Of a stretch of DNA of 58,693 nucleotides, positions 42,741 through 52,208 are shown piece by piece; position 1 is the stretch's first letter, and every line of letters starts with the position of its first letter. The notes under the pieces are model-generated. The model saw only the letters and a program-made list of their open reading frames with translations. It searched no databases and had not been told where the DNA came from. Source of the DNA: Streptomyces sp. ISL-87 (GTDB lineage Bacteria > Actinomycetota > Actinomycetes > Streptomycetales > Streptomycetaceae); NCBI RefSeq assembly GCF_018614095.1, contig NZ_JAGGOY010000037.1:1-58693 (forward strand). Reading direction: 5' to 3'. A program made the translations under genes and the position numbers.

Positions 42741-43775
42741 ATGCCCGCATTGCCGCCCCCGCCCGCTCAATTCGCTCCGTTCGCCCTGCTGGAGCTGACC
42801 ATGGGCTCCATGGTCACGCAGGCGATTCACGTCGCCGCCGAACTGCGCGTCGCCGAGGCGCTGCAGGACGGTCCGCTGGGTCCCCAGGAGATCGCCGAGC
42901 GGGTCGGCGCAAACGCGGAGGCCGTGGACCGGCTGCTGCGCCTGCTGGCCAGCTACCACATCTTCGAGGGCCAGGCGGACGGCACGTACGCGCTGACCCC
43001 GATGGGTGACGCGCTGCGCGCGGACCACCCGCTGACCATGCGCGACATCGCCGTGCTGATGGGCCACCCGATCCACTGGGAGGACTGGAGCCACCTGCTG
43101 GACTCCGTCAGGACCGGCGAGCCGAGCCTGCCGAAGCTGCGCGGCATGGGCGCCTTCGAATACCTGGAGCAGAACGCCGAGTACGGCGAGGTGTTCATCA
43201 AGGGCATGGGCAACATGTCCGACACCGAGACCGTGCCCGTGGTCGCCTCGTACGATTTCTCGCAGTTCGGCACGGTCGTCGACTTCTGCGGCGGCCGCGG
43301 CGGACTGCTCGCGGGCATCCTGGAGAGCGCCCCGGACACGCGCGGCATCCTCTCCGACCCCCGGGTCGAGGGCAACGGAGCCGCCGAGTTCCTCGCCGAG
43401 CAGGGTGTCGCGGACCGCGCCACCACCCACGCCGGCGGGCTCTTCGACGCGGTCGTGGAGGGCGGCGACGCGTACGTCCTCAAGCACATCGTGCACGACT
43501 GGCCCGAGCACCAGGTGCTGGAGATCCTCAAGAACGTCCGCGCTGCCATCAAGCCCGGCGGCAAGCTGCTGCTGGTCGAGATGGTGATCCCGGAGGGCGA
43601 GCTCAACGCCCCGCACTCGGGCAAGCTCGTCGACATGTGGCTGATGCTGCTGGTGGGCGGCAAGGAGCGCACGGCCACGCAGTACGCCGACCTGGTCGCC
43701 CGGGCCGGCTTCAAGCTGGAGCGCGTGGTGGAGACGGGCTCCCCGGTCTCGATCGTCGAGGCCATTCCGGTCTGA
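42741..43775 (+). CDS. O-methyltransferase-fold protein, candidate AlpH-type hydrazine-coupling enzyme
   Basis: A 344-aa class I methyltransferase of the carminomycin/hydroxyneurosporene O-methyltransferase type: dimerisation/winged-helix domain at 10-100, Rossmann domain from about 165. The SAM motif normally DxGGGxG reads VVDFCGGRGG, with Cys for the second Gly, and the ribose-binding segment reads ILSDPRVEGNG instead of FDLPHV. The catalytic-base region KHIVHDW is kept. In kinamycin, the homologue AlpH was reported to couple an acyl-hydrazine to the polyketide without SAM. GGAGGA precedes the ATG. It may equally be a working methyltransferase. Confidence 0.8.
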   Translation: MPALPPPPAQFAPFALLELTMGSMVTQAIHVAAELRVAEALQDGPLGPQEIAERVGANAEAVDRLLRLLASYHIFEGQADGTYALTPMGDALRADHPLTMRDIAVLMGHPIHWEDWSHLLDSVRTGEPSLPKLRGMGAFEYLEQNAEYGEVFIKGMGNMSDTETVPVVASYDFSQFGTVVDFCGGRGGLLAGILESAPDTRGILSDPRVEGNGAAEFLAEQGVADRATTHAGGLFDAVVEGGDAYVLKHIVHDWPEHQVLEILKNVRAAIKPGGKLLLVEMVIPEGELNAPHSGKLVDMWLMLLVGGKERTATQYADLVARAGFKLERVVETGSPVSIVEAIPV

Positions 43776-43814
43776 TCCCCTCAGGTCTGATCCCCCATCA
43801 GGCCCGCTCATCGA

Positions 43815-43849
43815 CCCCGGCTCCGCGATCCCCCGACGCGGAGCCGGGG
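43815..43849 (+). terminator. hairpin plus T-tract terminator
   Basis: CCCCGGCTCCGCG (43815-43827) pairs with CGCGGAGCCGGGG (43837-43849) and is followed by TTTCTT, a classical terminator 40 bp after the methyltransferase-fold gene. Confidence 0.9.
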
Positions 43850-43939
43850 TTTCTTCGTGCCCGCGCGGAACCCCGTACCCGCATGCCCCGCGCACCCGCC
43901 CGTCGCGCCCGCGTCCCCTCGTGCCAACGCACGAAGAAG

Positions 43940-43977
43940 CGCCCCTGCCCCACCGGCGTACCGGTGGGGCAGGGGCG
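43940..43977 (-). terminator. 17-bp hairpin terminator for the minus-strand operon
   Basis: CGCCCCTGCCCCACCGG, loop CGTA and the exact complement lie 20 bp beyond the stop of FAD monooxygenase 4. Together with the preceding hairpin it insulates the converging units. Confidence 0.88.
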
Positions 43978-43996
43978 CGTCCCCTGGGGGAGGGGT

Positions 43997-45505
43997 TCAG
44001 TCGGCCGGTCCGAACCAGCGCTCGAGCGCGGCCGTGAGGCCCTGCTCCGCGGAGGATCCGGCCCAGGCCACGTAGCCGTCGGGGCGGACCAGCAGGGCCG
44101 TGGTGCCGGCCAGCGGGTCGGGTCCGTCGGTGGGCTTGGCGTGCACGGTCGCCACGTCCACCCGGCCCTGCCAGGCAGCCGCCGTACGGCGCACCCCGTC
44201 GTCGTCGGCCAGGTCGAGCAGCACACCGTGCCCGGGGTGCAGCAGCTCGGTGATGCGGGTCTCGCCGTCCGCGCCGACCAGCAGCCGCGGCGGCATCCGG
44301 CGGCCCAGCAGCGCGTGGTCCGCGTCGCCGACCGGAGCGTCGCCGAGGTCGTAGCGGATGTCGAGGTGGCTGACGATGCCGGCCAGGTGCCGCTTGACCT
44401 CGTCGTACTGGACGAGCTCCTGGAACAGCTCGCGCAGCGGCTGCGCCTGCTCGCCGCCGAGGAACACCGTGCCCTGGGCGCGGGTGTTCATCAGCAGCCG
44501 CTTGCCGACGGGATGCCGCTCGGAGTGGTACGTGTCGAGCAGGGAGTCCGGCGCCGTGCCGCGTGCCACGGAGGCCAGCTTCCAGCCGAGGTTGACCGCG
44601 TCCTGCACACCGGTGCTCAGACCCTGGCCGCCGGCCGGGAGGTGGATGTGCGCGGCGTCGCCGGCCACCAGGACCCGGCCGCGCCGGTACTCGGAGGTCT
44701 GGCGGGTGGCGTCGGTGAAGGAGCTGACCCACTTGGCGCCGCCGCCGTGGATGTCCTCGCCGGTGATGTGCTCCCAGGCGTCGGCGACCTCCTCGAAGGG
44801 GACGCTCGCGTCGCGGTCGCTGGCCGGGGTGCCGTGCGGGCAGGCGATGATGCGGTCCACGCCGTCACCCAGCGGGCCGACCATCACCATGCCGTTCGGC
44901 AGCTGCTCGCCGAGGTAGCGCGGGCGCAGGTCGCAGCCGACCACGTCGGCGACGTACATCTTCCGGCTGGCCGGGATGCCGGGGAAGTCGAAGCCGGCCG
45001 CCCGGCGGATGGTGCTGCGCGAGCCGTCGCAGGCCACCAGGTAGGAGGCGCGCAGCCGCTGCTCCCCGTCCGGGGTGTTGACGGTGATCTCGACGGCGTC
45101 GCCGTCCAGGAAGCCCTCCGCCAGCTCCGTGAACTCCCAGCCGCGCCGGATGTCCGCGCCGAGCTCGGTGGCCCACGTCTCCAGGGCCTCCTCGGTCCGC
45201 CACTGCAGTACGCCGCGGGCGCCGAAGTGGGCGTCCTCCAGCGCCGTGTAGTCGAACTGGACGCCGCCGAAGTGGCCCATCGGCATCGTCTCGAGCTGTC
45301 CCCACCGGGGCAGCAGTCCGCGCTGGTCGAACGACTCCATGGTGCGGGCGGTGAAGCCCAGGCCCCGCGACTGCATGGTGGGGTCGGTCAGCCGCTCCGT
45401 GACGATGACGCGTGCCCCGCCCAGGCGCAGTTCCCCGGCGAGCATCAGGCCGGTCGGACCGGCTCCGACGATGATGACATCGGTGTCCACCGCTGTCCCT
45501 TCCAT
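43997..45505 (-). CDS. FAD-dependent aromatic polyketide monooxygenase 4
   Basis: A 502-aa PHBH-fold hydroxylase: GAGPTGLMLAGEL from residue 14, QSRGLGFTARTMESFDQRGL near 47, CDGSRSTIRRAAG near 160, GDAAHIHLPAGGQGLSTG near 290, and a thioredoxin-like C-terminus ending LERWFGPAD. It belongs to the same subtype as monooxygenases 3 and 6 and probably hydroxylates the angucycline core. GGAAGG precedes the ATG at 45505. It is the last gene of the PKS-side operon. Confidence 0.88.
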   Translation of the reverse strand: MEGTAVDTDVIIVGAGPTGLMLAGELRLGGARVIVTERLTDPTMQSRGLGFTARTMESFDQRGLLPRWGQLETMPMGHFGGVQFDYTALEDAHFGARGVLQWRTEEALETWATELGADIRRGWEFTELAEGFLDGDAVEITVNTPDGEQRLRASYLVACDGSRSTIRRAAGFDFPGIPASRKMYVADVVGCDLRPRYLGEQLPNGMVMVGPLGDGVDRIIACPHGTPASDRDASVPFEEVADAWEHITGEDIHGGGAKWVSSFTDATRQTSEYRRGRVLVAGDAAHIHLPAGGQGLSTGVQDAVNLGWKLASVARGTAPDSLLDTYHSERHPVGKRLLMNTRAQGTVFLGGEQAQPLRELFQELVQYDEVKRHLAGIVSHLDIRYDLGDAPVGDADHALLGRRMPPRLLVGADGETRITELLHPGHGVLLDLADDDGVRRTAAAWQGRVDVATVHAKPTDGPDPLAGTTALLVRPDGYVAWAGSSAEQGLTAALERWFGPAD

Positions 45506-45591
45506 GGTGTTCCCTTCCTCGAGATACGTCATTTGGCGTTCCACCGGTGGTGTGGGGAGTCCGAGGGCGCGAGCCCCCGGAGCGGCGCGGC

Positions 45592-47061
45592 TCAGCGGCC
45601 CGGGCCGAACCAGCGCTCGAGTGCCTCCCGCAGCCCGGCCCCGCCGGACCCCGCCCAGGCGACGTGGCCGTCCGGGCGGACCAGCACACGGTCGACGCCC
45701 TCCAGGGCGCCGCCCTGCTCGGGGAGGGCGGCGACCACGGTGACGCGGTCCGCCCAGCCGCCGGTGTCGGGCAGCGGGTCGCCCGCGCCGCCGCGCAGGT
45801 CGAGCAGCAGGCCGTGGTGTTCGCGCAGCAACCGCGTGGTGGTGACGGTGCCTTCGCCGGCCAGCAGCACGGTGTCCGGCAGCCGGAGCCCGAGCAGCTC
45901 GTGTGCGGGCCCGCCGACGTCGTAGCGCACGTCCAGGCCGCTGATCATGCCGGCGAGGTGGGCCCGTACGTCCTCCAGGGCGATCAGCTCGCCCAGTACG
46001 GTGCGCAGCGGCTCCACCTCGGGGCCGCCGAGCAGCATCATGGCCTGGGCCCTGATGTTGGACAGGACCCGCCGGCCGACCGCGTGCCGCTCGGCGTGGT
46101 AGGTGTCGAGCAGTTCGGCGGGGGCGGCTCCGCGCACGTGCAGCGCGAGCTTCCAGCCGAGGTTGAACGCGTCCTGCAGACCGAGGTTGAGGGCCTGCCC
46201 GCCGATCGGCATCTGCCGGTGGGCGGCATCGCCGGCGAACAGGATCCGGCCGTGCCGGTACCGGGTGAGCTGGCGGGAGGCGTCACCGAAGGAGTTGACC
46301 CACAGCGGCGTGCCGCCGCTGATGTCCTCGCCGGTGACCCGCTTCCAGACGTCGGCGATCTCCTCGAACCGCGCGTCGCCGGTACGCGGCTTCGCGGCCG
46401 AGCCGAACTCGTGCACCATCACCCGCGTGACGCCGTCGTTGCGGCGCGCCGCGATGGCCAGTCCATGCTCCAGGCGCTGGAAGCGCCGGTTCGGGACCTC
46501 GATGCCGTCGACGTCGGCGCGGATCAGTTCGCGGCCGGCGTTCTCGCCGGGGAAGTCGGCGCCGGTCAGGGCCCGTACGGCGCTGTCCTCTCCGTCGCAG
46601 GCCACCAGGTAGCGGGCGCGCAGGGCCAGCTGCCCGTCGCGGCCCTCGGCCTCGGCCAGGGCGTGCTCCCCGGTCTCTCGCAGGGCGGTCAGTTCGTGGC
46701 CGCACCGGATGTCGGCGCCCAGCGAGATCGCCCACTCCTCCAGGACCGCTTCGGTCTTGGTCTGCGGCACCTTCCACTGGCCCGGGTGGGGGCTGGGCAG
46801 GGTGAGGTCGAGGGGGATGCCGCCGAAGTGGCCGCGCGGCTCGTTCGGCGGGGTGCCGATGTCGGGCAGCAGCCCGCGGCTGTCGAGGATCTCCATGGTG
46901 CGGGCGTGCAGCGTGGAGGCCCTCGACTCCGTGCTGGGGGCGCGCCGCTTCTCCAGCACGACCACGTCGGCGCCGCCGCGGGCCAGTTCACCGGCGAGCA
47001 TGAGCCCGACGGGACCGGCCCCGACGACGACGACATCCGCCTCCAGACGGTCCGACGCCAT
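45592..47061 (-). CDS. FAD-dependent aromatic polyketide monooxygenase 5
   Basis: A 489-aa PHBH-fold hydroxylase but with a divergent substrate pocket: ESRASTLHARTMEILDSRG near 46 where the others have SRxLGFTARTxExFDQRG, CDGEDSAVRALTGADF near 158, and GDAAHRQMPIGGQALNLG near 280. The ASTLHARTMEILDSRGL pattern resembles the tetracenomycin/rifampicin-type subgroup. It could perform a different hydroxylation or a Baeyer-Villiger step. It starts 2 bp after the aromatase stop, so is co-translated with the early PKS genes and may act early. Confidence 0.88.
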   Translation of the reverse strand: MASDRLEADVVVVGAGPVGLMLAGELARGGADVVVLEKRRAPSTESRASTLHARTMEILDSRGLLPDIGTPPNEPRGHFGGIPLDLTLPSPHPGQWKVPQTKTEAVLEEWAISLGADIRCGHELTALRETGEHALAEAEGRDGQLALRARYLVACDGEDSAVRALTGADFPGENAGRELIRADVDGIEVPNRRFQRLEHGLAIAARRNDGVTRVMVHEFGSAAKPRTGDARFEEIADVWKRVTGEDISGGTPLWVNSFGDASRQLTRYRHGRILFAGDAAHRQMPIGGQALNLGLQDAFNLGWKLALHVRGAAPAELLDTYHAERHAVGRRVLSNIRAQAMMLLGGPEVEPLRTVLGELIALEDVRAHLAGMISGLDVRYDVGGPAHELLGLRLPDTVLLAGEGTVTTTRLLREHHGLLLDLRGGAGDPLPDTGGWADRVTVVAALPEQGGALEGVDRVLVRPDGHVAWAGSGGAGLREALERWFGPGR

Positions 47062-47063
47062 GG

Positions 47064-48005
47064 TCAGGCCTTCTGCTCGGCGTAGGCCTTGGCGTGGGCC
47101 AGCGTGGCGCTGCTGTTGGTGGACAGCGCGGTGTGCACGTAGGCCCGGGCGTCGGCCACGGTGGCCTCCGGGCCGAGGATCCGCGCGATGTTGTCCGTGT
47201 TGATGGTGACGGTGTGCTGCGAGGAGGCGGCGTGGCCCTCGTCGTTCTCCTCGAAGGTCCACTCGCCGGTGTGCAGGGTCATCAGCGCGGGCAGCGTGAC
47301 CTGCTTGTAGGCGATCTTGTGGTGGGGGAAGACGACCCGGTACGACTTGGTGGTGTGCACCGAGCCGTCCTTGGCGCGGGTGTCCATCTCCAGCTCCTGG
47401 AGACCCGGGGTGTCCTCGGCCAGGCGGACCACGGCGACGTGGGGGAGCCGCTCGGCCCACAGGTTCGCCTCGTTGATGAAGTCGAACGCGTCCTTCGCGC
47501 TGCCGGCGATCTGGACGGTGTCGACGAACGAGAAGGTCAGCTCCTCGGTCTCGGCGGCGTGCGCGAGCTCGACGTTCGTCTTGAGCGCGGCCAGTTCCGA
47601 AGTGCTGTTCTTGTCCACGGCCCGCTGGATCCACAGCAGGTCGTGCGGGTCGTCGTCGATGGCGCTGTAGTCGTGCAGCAGCCTGACCCGCGACTGGCTC
47701 TCGCCCAGCGGCTCGATGATCCAGGTGCCGCCCATGGCCTTGACGGGCGGGGCCGGGACCTCCTGGCGGAAGGTGATGCGCAGGCCCTCGGGGTCCAGGG
47801 TGCGGCGCGAGGTCCAGTTCTTCGGCTGGCCGTTGGCGGTGGCCCAGATCCGGATCTTCTCCTCGTTGCCCTCGGCCTCGATCCGGTCCACGTGGATGGT
47901 GGGCGGGAAGATCCGCGGCCAGTTGGTCACGTCCGCGAGCAGCTGGTAGACCGCTGCCGTGGGGGCGCCGATGGTGATCTCGTGCTCGACCTCACGCGTC
48001 GTCAT
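47064..48005 (-). CDS. polyketide aromatase/cyclase, two SRPBCC domains
   Basis: A 313-aa didomain aromatase/cyclase of the ActVII/JadD type. The first START-like domain (about 1-145) begins REVEHEITIGAPTAAVYQLL and contains VTNWPRIFPPTIHV; the second (about 160-310) begins FVDTVQIAGSAKDAFDFI with ANLWAERLPHVA. Didomain enzymes close and aromatise the first C7-C12 ring of a C9-reduced chain, in agreement with the adjacent ketoreductase. GAGGAG precedes the ATG at 48005. Confidence 0.88.
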   Translation of the reverse strand: MTTREVEHEITIGAPTAAVYQLLADVTNWPRIFPPTIHVDRIEAEGNEEKIRIWATANGQPKNWTSRRTLDPEGLRITFRQEVPAPPVKAMGGTWIIEPLGESQSRVRLLHDYSAIDDDPHDLLWIQRAVDKNSTSELAALKTNVELAHAAETEELTFSFVDTVQIAGSAKDAFDFINEANLWAERLPHVAVVRLAEDTPGLQELEMDTRAKDGSVHTTKSYRVVFPHHKIAYKQVTLPALMTLHTGEWTFEENDEGHAASSQHTVTINTDNIARILGPEATVADARAYVHTALSTNSSATLAHAKAYAEQKA

Positions 48006-48048
48006 GACGGGCTTTCTCCTCGGTGTTGTCGCTGTGCGTGGGGGCGTC

Positions 48049-48831
48049 TTAGAAGTTGCCCAGGCCACCGCAGACGTTGAGCGCCTGGGCGGTGATGGAG
48101 GCGGCCGTGTCCGAGGCCAGGTAACCGACGAGGCCGGCGACCTCCTCGGGCGTGGAGTAGCGGCCGAGCGGGATCTTCGACTGGAACTTTTCGAGGATGG
48201 CGTCCTCGGAGGTGTCGTAGGCCGCCGCGTAGCCCTGGCGCACGCGCTGGGCCATCGGGGTCTCGACGTAGCCGGGGCAGACCGCGTTGACGGTGATGCC
48301 GGTCGGGGCCAGCTCGTTGCCGAGGGCCTTGGTGAAGCCGACGACGCCGTGCTTGGAGGCCGAGTACGGGGCGCCGAGGACGACGCCCTGCTTGCCCGCG
48401 GTGGAGGCGATGTTGATGACGCGGCCGCGGCTCTTGTGGCGCAGGCCACCGGTGTTGAGGGCGGCGTGGGTCACGCGGAAGACGCTGTTGAGGTTCGTGT
48501 CGATGACGTCGTCCCACAGCTCCTCGGCGATGTCGGCGGTCACGCCGCCGCCGGAGCGGCCCGCGTTGTTGACCACGACGTCGACGGTGCCGAACCGGTC
48601 GACGGCGGACTGGACCCAGGCGGTGACCGAGGCGGTGTCGCGGACGTCGACGACTGCGCCGTCCACGTCCAGGCCCTCGGCCTGGAGCTCCTTGACGGTT
48701 TCGGCGATGTTGTCGGCGTTACGCGCGCCGATGAAGACCTGGTGGTTGTTCTGGGCCAGCAGGCGGGCCGAGGCGAGGCCGATTCCGCTGGTGGCGCCGG
48801 TGACCACGGCGACCTTGGGGGTCTGCGTCAT
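48049..48831 (-). CDS. polyketide C9 ketoreductase, ActIII type
   Basis: A 260-aa SDR. TGATSGIG at 11-18, VVNNAGRSGGG near 88, INIASTAGKQG near 142, Tyr/Lys in GAPYSASKHGVVG near 155, and VCPGYVETPMAQRVRQGYA near 185, a signature that separates ActIII-like ketoreductases from fatty-acid FabG. It reduces the C9 carbonyl of the nascent decaketide, which sets up the angucycline or anthracycline fold. It lies between the aromatase and the ACP. Confidence 0.93.
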   Translation of the reverse strand: MTQTPKVAVVTGATSGIGLASARLLAQNNHQVFIGARNADNIAETVKELQAEGLDVDGAVVDVRDTASVTAWVQSAVDRFGTVDVVVNNAGRSGGGVTADIAEELWDDVIDTNLNSVFRVTHAALNTGGLRHKSRGRVINIASTAGKQGVVLGAPYSASKHGVVGFTKALGNELAPTGITVNAVCPGYVETPMAQRVRQGYAAAYDTSEDAILEKFQSKIPLGRYSTPEEVAGLVGYLASDTAASITAQALNVCGGLGNF

Positions 48832-48843
48832 GTCCGTTTCCCT

Positions 48844-49113
48844 TCAGGCAGCCGTGGCGGGCGCGAGCTGCGCGTTGACGACGTCGATGAAGGCGCGCGG
48901 CGTGGTGGCGTCGTTGACGGCCTCCTCGTCGAGGGAGATGCCGTACTCGCGCTCGATGAGGCTGCCGGCCTCCAGCAGCGCGAGCGACTCGTAGCCGAGC
49001 ACGTCGAACTCGGTGTCGAGGATGTCGCTGTCCAGGTCGACGCCCTCGGCGACGCCGGCGGCCTCCCGCAGGGTGCGCTTGAGCTCGTCGAGGGTGAACG
49101 CCTTGCTGGCCAT
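48844..49113 (-). CDS. type II PKS acyl carrier protein
   Basis: An 89-aa ACP. The phosphopantetheine serine is Ser43 in VLGYESLALLEAGSLIEREY, replacing the usual LGYDSLALLE by one conservative change. Acidic helices II and III follow. It carries the growing polyketide between KS-alpha/KS-beta and malonyl transfer. Activation would require the Sfp-type transferase at the right end or a genomic one. Standard position behind KS-alpha and KS-beta. Confidence 0.95.
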   Translation of the reverse strand: MASKAFTLDELKRTLREAAGVAEGVDLDSDILDTEFDVLGYESLALLEAGSLIEREYGISLDEEAVNDATTPRAFIDVVNAQLAPATAA

Positions 49114-49159
49114 GGTGAGAGTCCTTTTCTTCGGTGGTGTGGTGGGGCGTCGTACGGCG

Positions 49160-50374
49160 CTACGAGGCGGCGCGCACGACCATCGCGGAGTTGAAGCCGC
49201 CGGTGCCGCGGGCCAGGACCAGCGCGGTGCGCACCTCGGCCTGCCGGGGCTGGCCGAGGACCAGGTCGATCGGGTAGTCCCGGCACGGCTCGACGTGCAC
49301 GGTGGGCGGGATGACGCCGTCGCGGATCGAGAGGAACGCGGCCGCGAGGTCCAGCGACGCGGCGCCCGAGTAGAGGCGTCCGGTCATCGTCTTGGGCACG
49401 GTCACCGGTACGGCGCGGTCCCCGAAGACGGAGCTGATCGCCTGGGCCTCGATGAGGTCGCCGGCCGGGTCGCCCGCGCCGTCGGCGAAGACCACGTCGA
49501 TGTCGGCGGGGACGGCCTGGGCGTCCGCGAGGGCGATCTGGATCGCCTTGCGCAGGCCCGGCTCGCGTCCGCTGCCGGGCTTCGGGTCGATCGTCGAGCC
49601 GTAGCCGGCGATCTCGCCGTAGATGTGGGCTCCGCGGGCGCGGGCCGCCTCGGCGTCCTCGGTGATGAGGATCGCGCCGCCCTCGCCGGGTACGAAGCCC
49701 CGCGCGTCGCGGTCGAAGGGCAGGTAGGCCCGGGCCGGCTCGTCGCTGGTGCTCAGCTTGCCGGTGGACAGCTGCGCCACCCAGCCCCAGGGGCAGATGG
49801 AGGCGTCGACGCCGCCGGTGACGATCAGCGAGGTGCCCTTGCGGATCTGGCGCCGGGCGTGGGCGACGGCGTCGAGGCCGCCGGCCCCCTCGCTGACGAC
49901 GACGCCGGCGGGGCCCTTCATGCCGTTGCGGATCGAGATCTGGCCGCTGTTGACGGCGTAGAACCAGGCGAAGGACTGGTACGCCGAGACGTACTGGCTG
50001 CCCCGGCTCCACAGGTTCTGCAGCTCGCCCTGGCCGAACTCGAAGCCGCCCGCGGCGGACGCCGTGATGACGCCCATGTCGAACTCGGGCAGCTCGCCCG
50101 GCTGGACGCCCGCGTCGGCGAGGGCCCAGTCGGTCGCCACGAGCGCGAGCCGGGTGACCCGGTCGGTCTGCGGCAGCAGGCGGCTGGGGAGGTATTCCTC
50201 GGCCTGGAAGCCGGGAACCTCGCCGGCCAGCCGGGCCGGGTAGCTGGACGGGTCGAAGTGGGTGATGCGGCCGATGCCGTTCTTCCCACTGCGGGTCGCC
50301 GCCCAGTAGTCCTCGGCACCGAGCCCGTTGGGGGCTGCGATGCCCAGGCCGGTGACCACCACCGACGCGGTCAT
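49160..50374 (-). CDS. ketosynthase chain length factor (KS-beta)
   Basis: A 404-aa thiolase-fold protein homologous to KS but without the active-site cysteine. The region aligned with VSTGCTSG of KS-alpha reads [11 protein letters not shown]; the residue at the cysteine position is Gly163, while most KS-beta proteins have Gln there (VAEQAGGLDA). [14 protein letters not shown] near 230 and [18 protein letters not shown] near 315 are typical. It sets chain length, presumably 20 carbons here. ATG 50374 overlaps the KS-alpha stop (ATGA) for 1:1 synthesis. Confidence 0.93.
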   Translation of the reverse strand: MTASVVVTGLGIAAPNGLGAEDYWAATRSGKNGIGRITHFDPSSYPARLAGEVPGFQAEEYLPSRLLPQTDRVTRLALVATDWALADAGVQPGELPEFDMGVITASAAGGFEFGQGELQNLWSRGSQYVSAYQSFAWFYAVNSGQISIRNGMKGPAGVVVSEGAGGLDAVAHARRQIRKGTSLIVTGGVDASICPWGWVAQLSTGKLSTSDEPARAYLPFDRDARGFVPGEGGAILITEDAEAARARGAHIYGEIAGYGSTIDPKPGSGREPGLRKAIQIALADAQAVPADIDVVFADGAGDPAGDLIEAQAISSVFGDRAVPVTVPKTMTGRLYSGAASLDLAAAFLSIRDGVIPPTVHVEPCRDYPIDLVLGQPRQAEVRTALVLARGTGGFNSAMVVRAAS

Positions 50375-51642
50375 ACGAGGCTCCTTTCGGGGCTGGCCAG
50401 CACCATGGCGCTCTGGAAGCCGCCGAATCCGCTGCCGACCGTGAGGACCGCGTCGACCAGCTGGTCGCGGGCGGTCACGGGGACGTAGTCGAGGTCGCAC
50501 TCCGGGTCCGGCGTGTGCAGGTTGGCCGTCGGGGGTACGACGTCGTACTCCATGGCCAGTGCGGACGCGGCGATCTCGATGGAGCCGATGGCGCCGAGCG
50601 AGTGCCCGACCATCGACTTGATGGAGCTGACCGGGGTGCGGTACGCGTGGTCGCCGAGGCTGCGCTTGAAGGCGGCGGTCTCGTGCCGGTCGTTCTGCTT
50701 GGTGCCCGAGCCGTGCGCGTTGATGTAGTCGATCGCCTCGGGGTTCAGGCGGGCCTCGCCGAGGGCGAGGTTGATCGCCTCGGCCATCTCCAGGCCGTCG
50801 GGGCGCAGACCCGTCATGTGGTACGCGTTGCTGCGGGTGGCGTAGCCGGCGATCTCGGCGTAGATGTGCGCGCCGCGCTTCTTCGCGCTCTCCAGCTCCT
50901 CCAGGACGAAGAAGGCGGTGCCCTCGCCGAGCACGAAGCCGTTGCGCGTGCCGTCGAACGGGCGCGAGGCGTGCTCCGGGTCGTCGTAGCGCGGGGTGGT
51001 GGCCTTGATGGCGTCGAAGCAGGCCATGGTGATCGGGGAGATCGGGGCGTCCGAGGAGCCGGCGATCACCACGTCCGCCGAGCCCTCGCGGACCAGCTCG
51101 ACGGCGTAGCCGACCGAGTCGATGCCGGAGGTGCAGCCGGTGGAGACCACGGTGCTGGGGCCCTCGGCGCCGACGGCCCAGGCGACCTCGGTCGCGAAGG
51201 AGCTGGGCACCATGTGGTTGTAGAGGTGCGGGGCCGCGTAGGTGTGGTCGACCAGGTCCAGCCGGCCGCCGTTGCTGACGACCCGGTACTCCTCGTCGAG
51301 GCCCATGGTCGCGCCGACCGCGCTGCCGACGGTGACGCCGATGCGGGTGGGGTCGATCCCGCCCAGCTCGATGCCGCTGTCGGCGACGGCGCCGCGCGAG
51401 GCGACGACGGCGAACTGCGCGGCCCGGTCCAGGCGGCGGACCTCCTGGGGGGTCAGGCCGTGCGCGTACGGGTCGAAGTCGACCTCGGCGGCGACCCGCG
51501 AGCGGAACTGCGTGGGGTCGAAGAAGGTGATCCCGCGCGTCGCCGTGCGGCCTTCGCTCAGCAGGTTCCAGAAGTTCTCCTTGCCGACACCACCGGGGGC
51601 GATCACCTCGATTCCGGTGATGACAACGCGTCGCCGGGTCAC
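50371..51642 (-). CDS. ketosynthase alpha (KS-alpha) of the minimal PKS
   Basis: A 423-aa ketosynthase with the full Cys-His-His triad: Cys170 in [14 protein letters not shown], His310 in [11 protein letters not shown] and His347 in [10 protein letters not shown]. It condenses malonyl-ACP units. GTG 51642 has GGGAGG upstream and overlaps the cyclase stop (GTGA), so cyclase, KS-alpha and KS-beta are translationally linked in the order cyc-KS-KS-beta-ACP-KR-ARO seen in angucycline clusters. Confidence 0.96.
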   Translation of the reverse strand: MTRRRVVITGIEVIAPGGVGKENFWNLLSEGRTATRGITFFDPTQFRSRVAAEVDFDPYAHGLTPQEVRRLDRAAQFAVVASRGAVADSGIELGGIDPTRIGVTVGSAVGATMGLDEEYRVVSNGGRLDLVDHTYAAPHLYNHMVPSSFATEVAWAVGAEGPSTVVSTGCTSGIDSVGYAVELVREGSADVVIAGSSDAPISPITMACFDAIKATTPRYDDPEHASRPFDGTRNGFVLGEGTAFFVLEELESAKKRGAHIYAEIAGYATRSNAYHMTGLRPDGLEMAEAINLALGEARLNPEAIDYINAHGSGTKQNDRHETAAFKRSLGDHAYRTPVSSIKSMVGHSLGAIGSIEIAASALAMEYDVVPPTANLHTPDPECDLDYVPVTARDQLVDAVLTVGSGFGGFQSAMVLASPERSLV

Positions 51643-51968
51643 GCGGACGCCTCCCAGTTGTAGAAGCGCGTGGCCATCGCGTCGGCCGGCGAGCGCCAGG
51701 TCTTCGGGTCGTACGCCTCGATGAACGGCTTCAGGTCCTGGCTGATCTGGATGAAGCGCGGGTCGGCCTTGGCGGTCTCGATGAGCTCACCGCCGTTGTC
51801 CTCGTCGAAGTCCTGGAGGTGGAAGTAGAGGCCCCGGTACGAGAACAGCTGGCGGCGCCGCGTTCCCATGCTGTGGGGCATGTCCGTCTCGTCGAAAGCG
51901 GAGAACAGCTTGGCCACGTCGTTAGTCGAGGCTGCTGCCATCCGGGCGACAATCAGCGTGCTGTGCAT
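51639..51968 (-). CDS. second-ring polyketide cyclase, TcmI/JadI family
   Basis: A 109-aa ferredoxin-like alpha+beta barrel cyclase. [20 protein letters not shown] opens it, with [20 protein letters not shown] near 29-48 and the closing [19 protein letters not shown]. JadI-type members of this family produce the angular benz[a]anthracene fold when combined with a C9 ketoreductase and a didomain aromatase, both present here, so the predicted product skeleton is an angucycline. GAGGAGC lies 10 bp before the ATG. Confidence 0.9.
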   Translation of the reverse strand: MHSTLIVARMAAASTNDVAKLFSAFDETDMPHSMGTRRRQLFSYRGLYFHLQDFDEDNGGELIETAKADPRFIQISQDLKPFIEAYDPKTWRSPADAMATRFYNWEASA

Positions 51969-52124
51969 ACGGTTTGAGCTCCTCAGCGGTTGCGTGGGAG
52001 GGGTCGGGCAGCAGGCAGGGTCTGCGCGGCGGCCTGAAACGAGCCATCGCCCTCGACGGTGCGGCCCGGCGATAGCGCCCCGCACGGGGGCTGCCGGAGT
52101 CCCGCCGGAGCCGCGCCTTTGCCC

Positions 52125-52161
52125 CGGGACGCCCGGCCCCGCTCGGGGGCCGGGCGTCCCG
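52125..52161. terminator. 16-bp hairpin between PKS operon and ABM gene
   Basis: CGGGACGCCCGGCCCC pairs perfectly with GGGGCCGGGCGTCCCG around a 5-base loop. It lies in a 240-bp gap (51969-52208) that should also hold the promoter of the cyclase-KS operon. Confidence 0.85.
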
Positions 52162-52208
52162 GTGGCGTTGCGAGCCGTGCGCGCCGCGTGGCGGCGGCAG
52201 GGGTCTTA

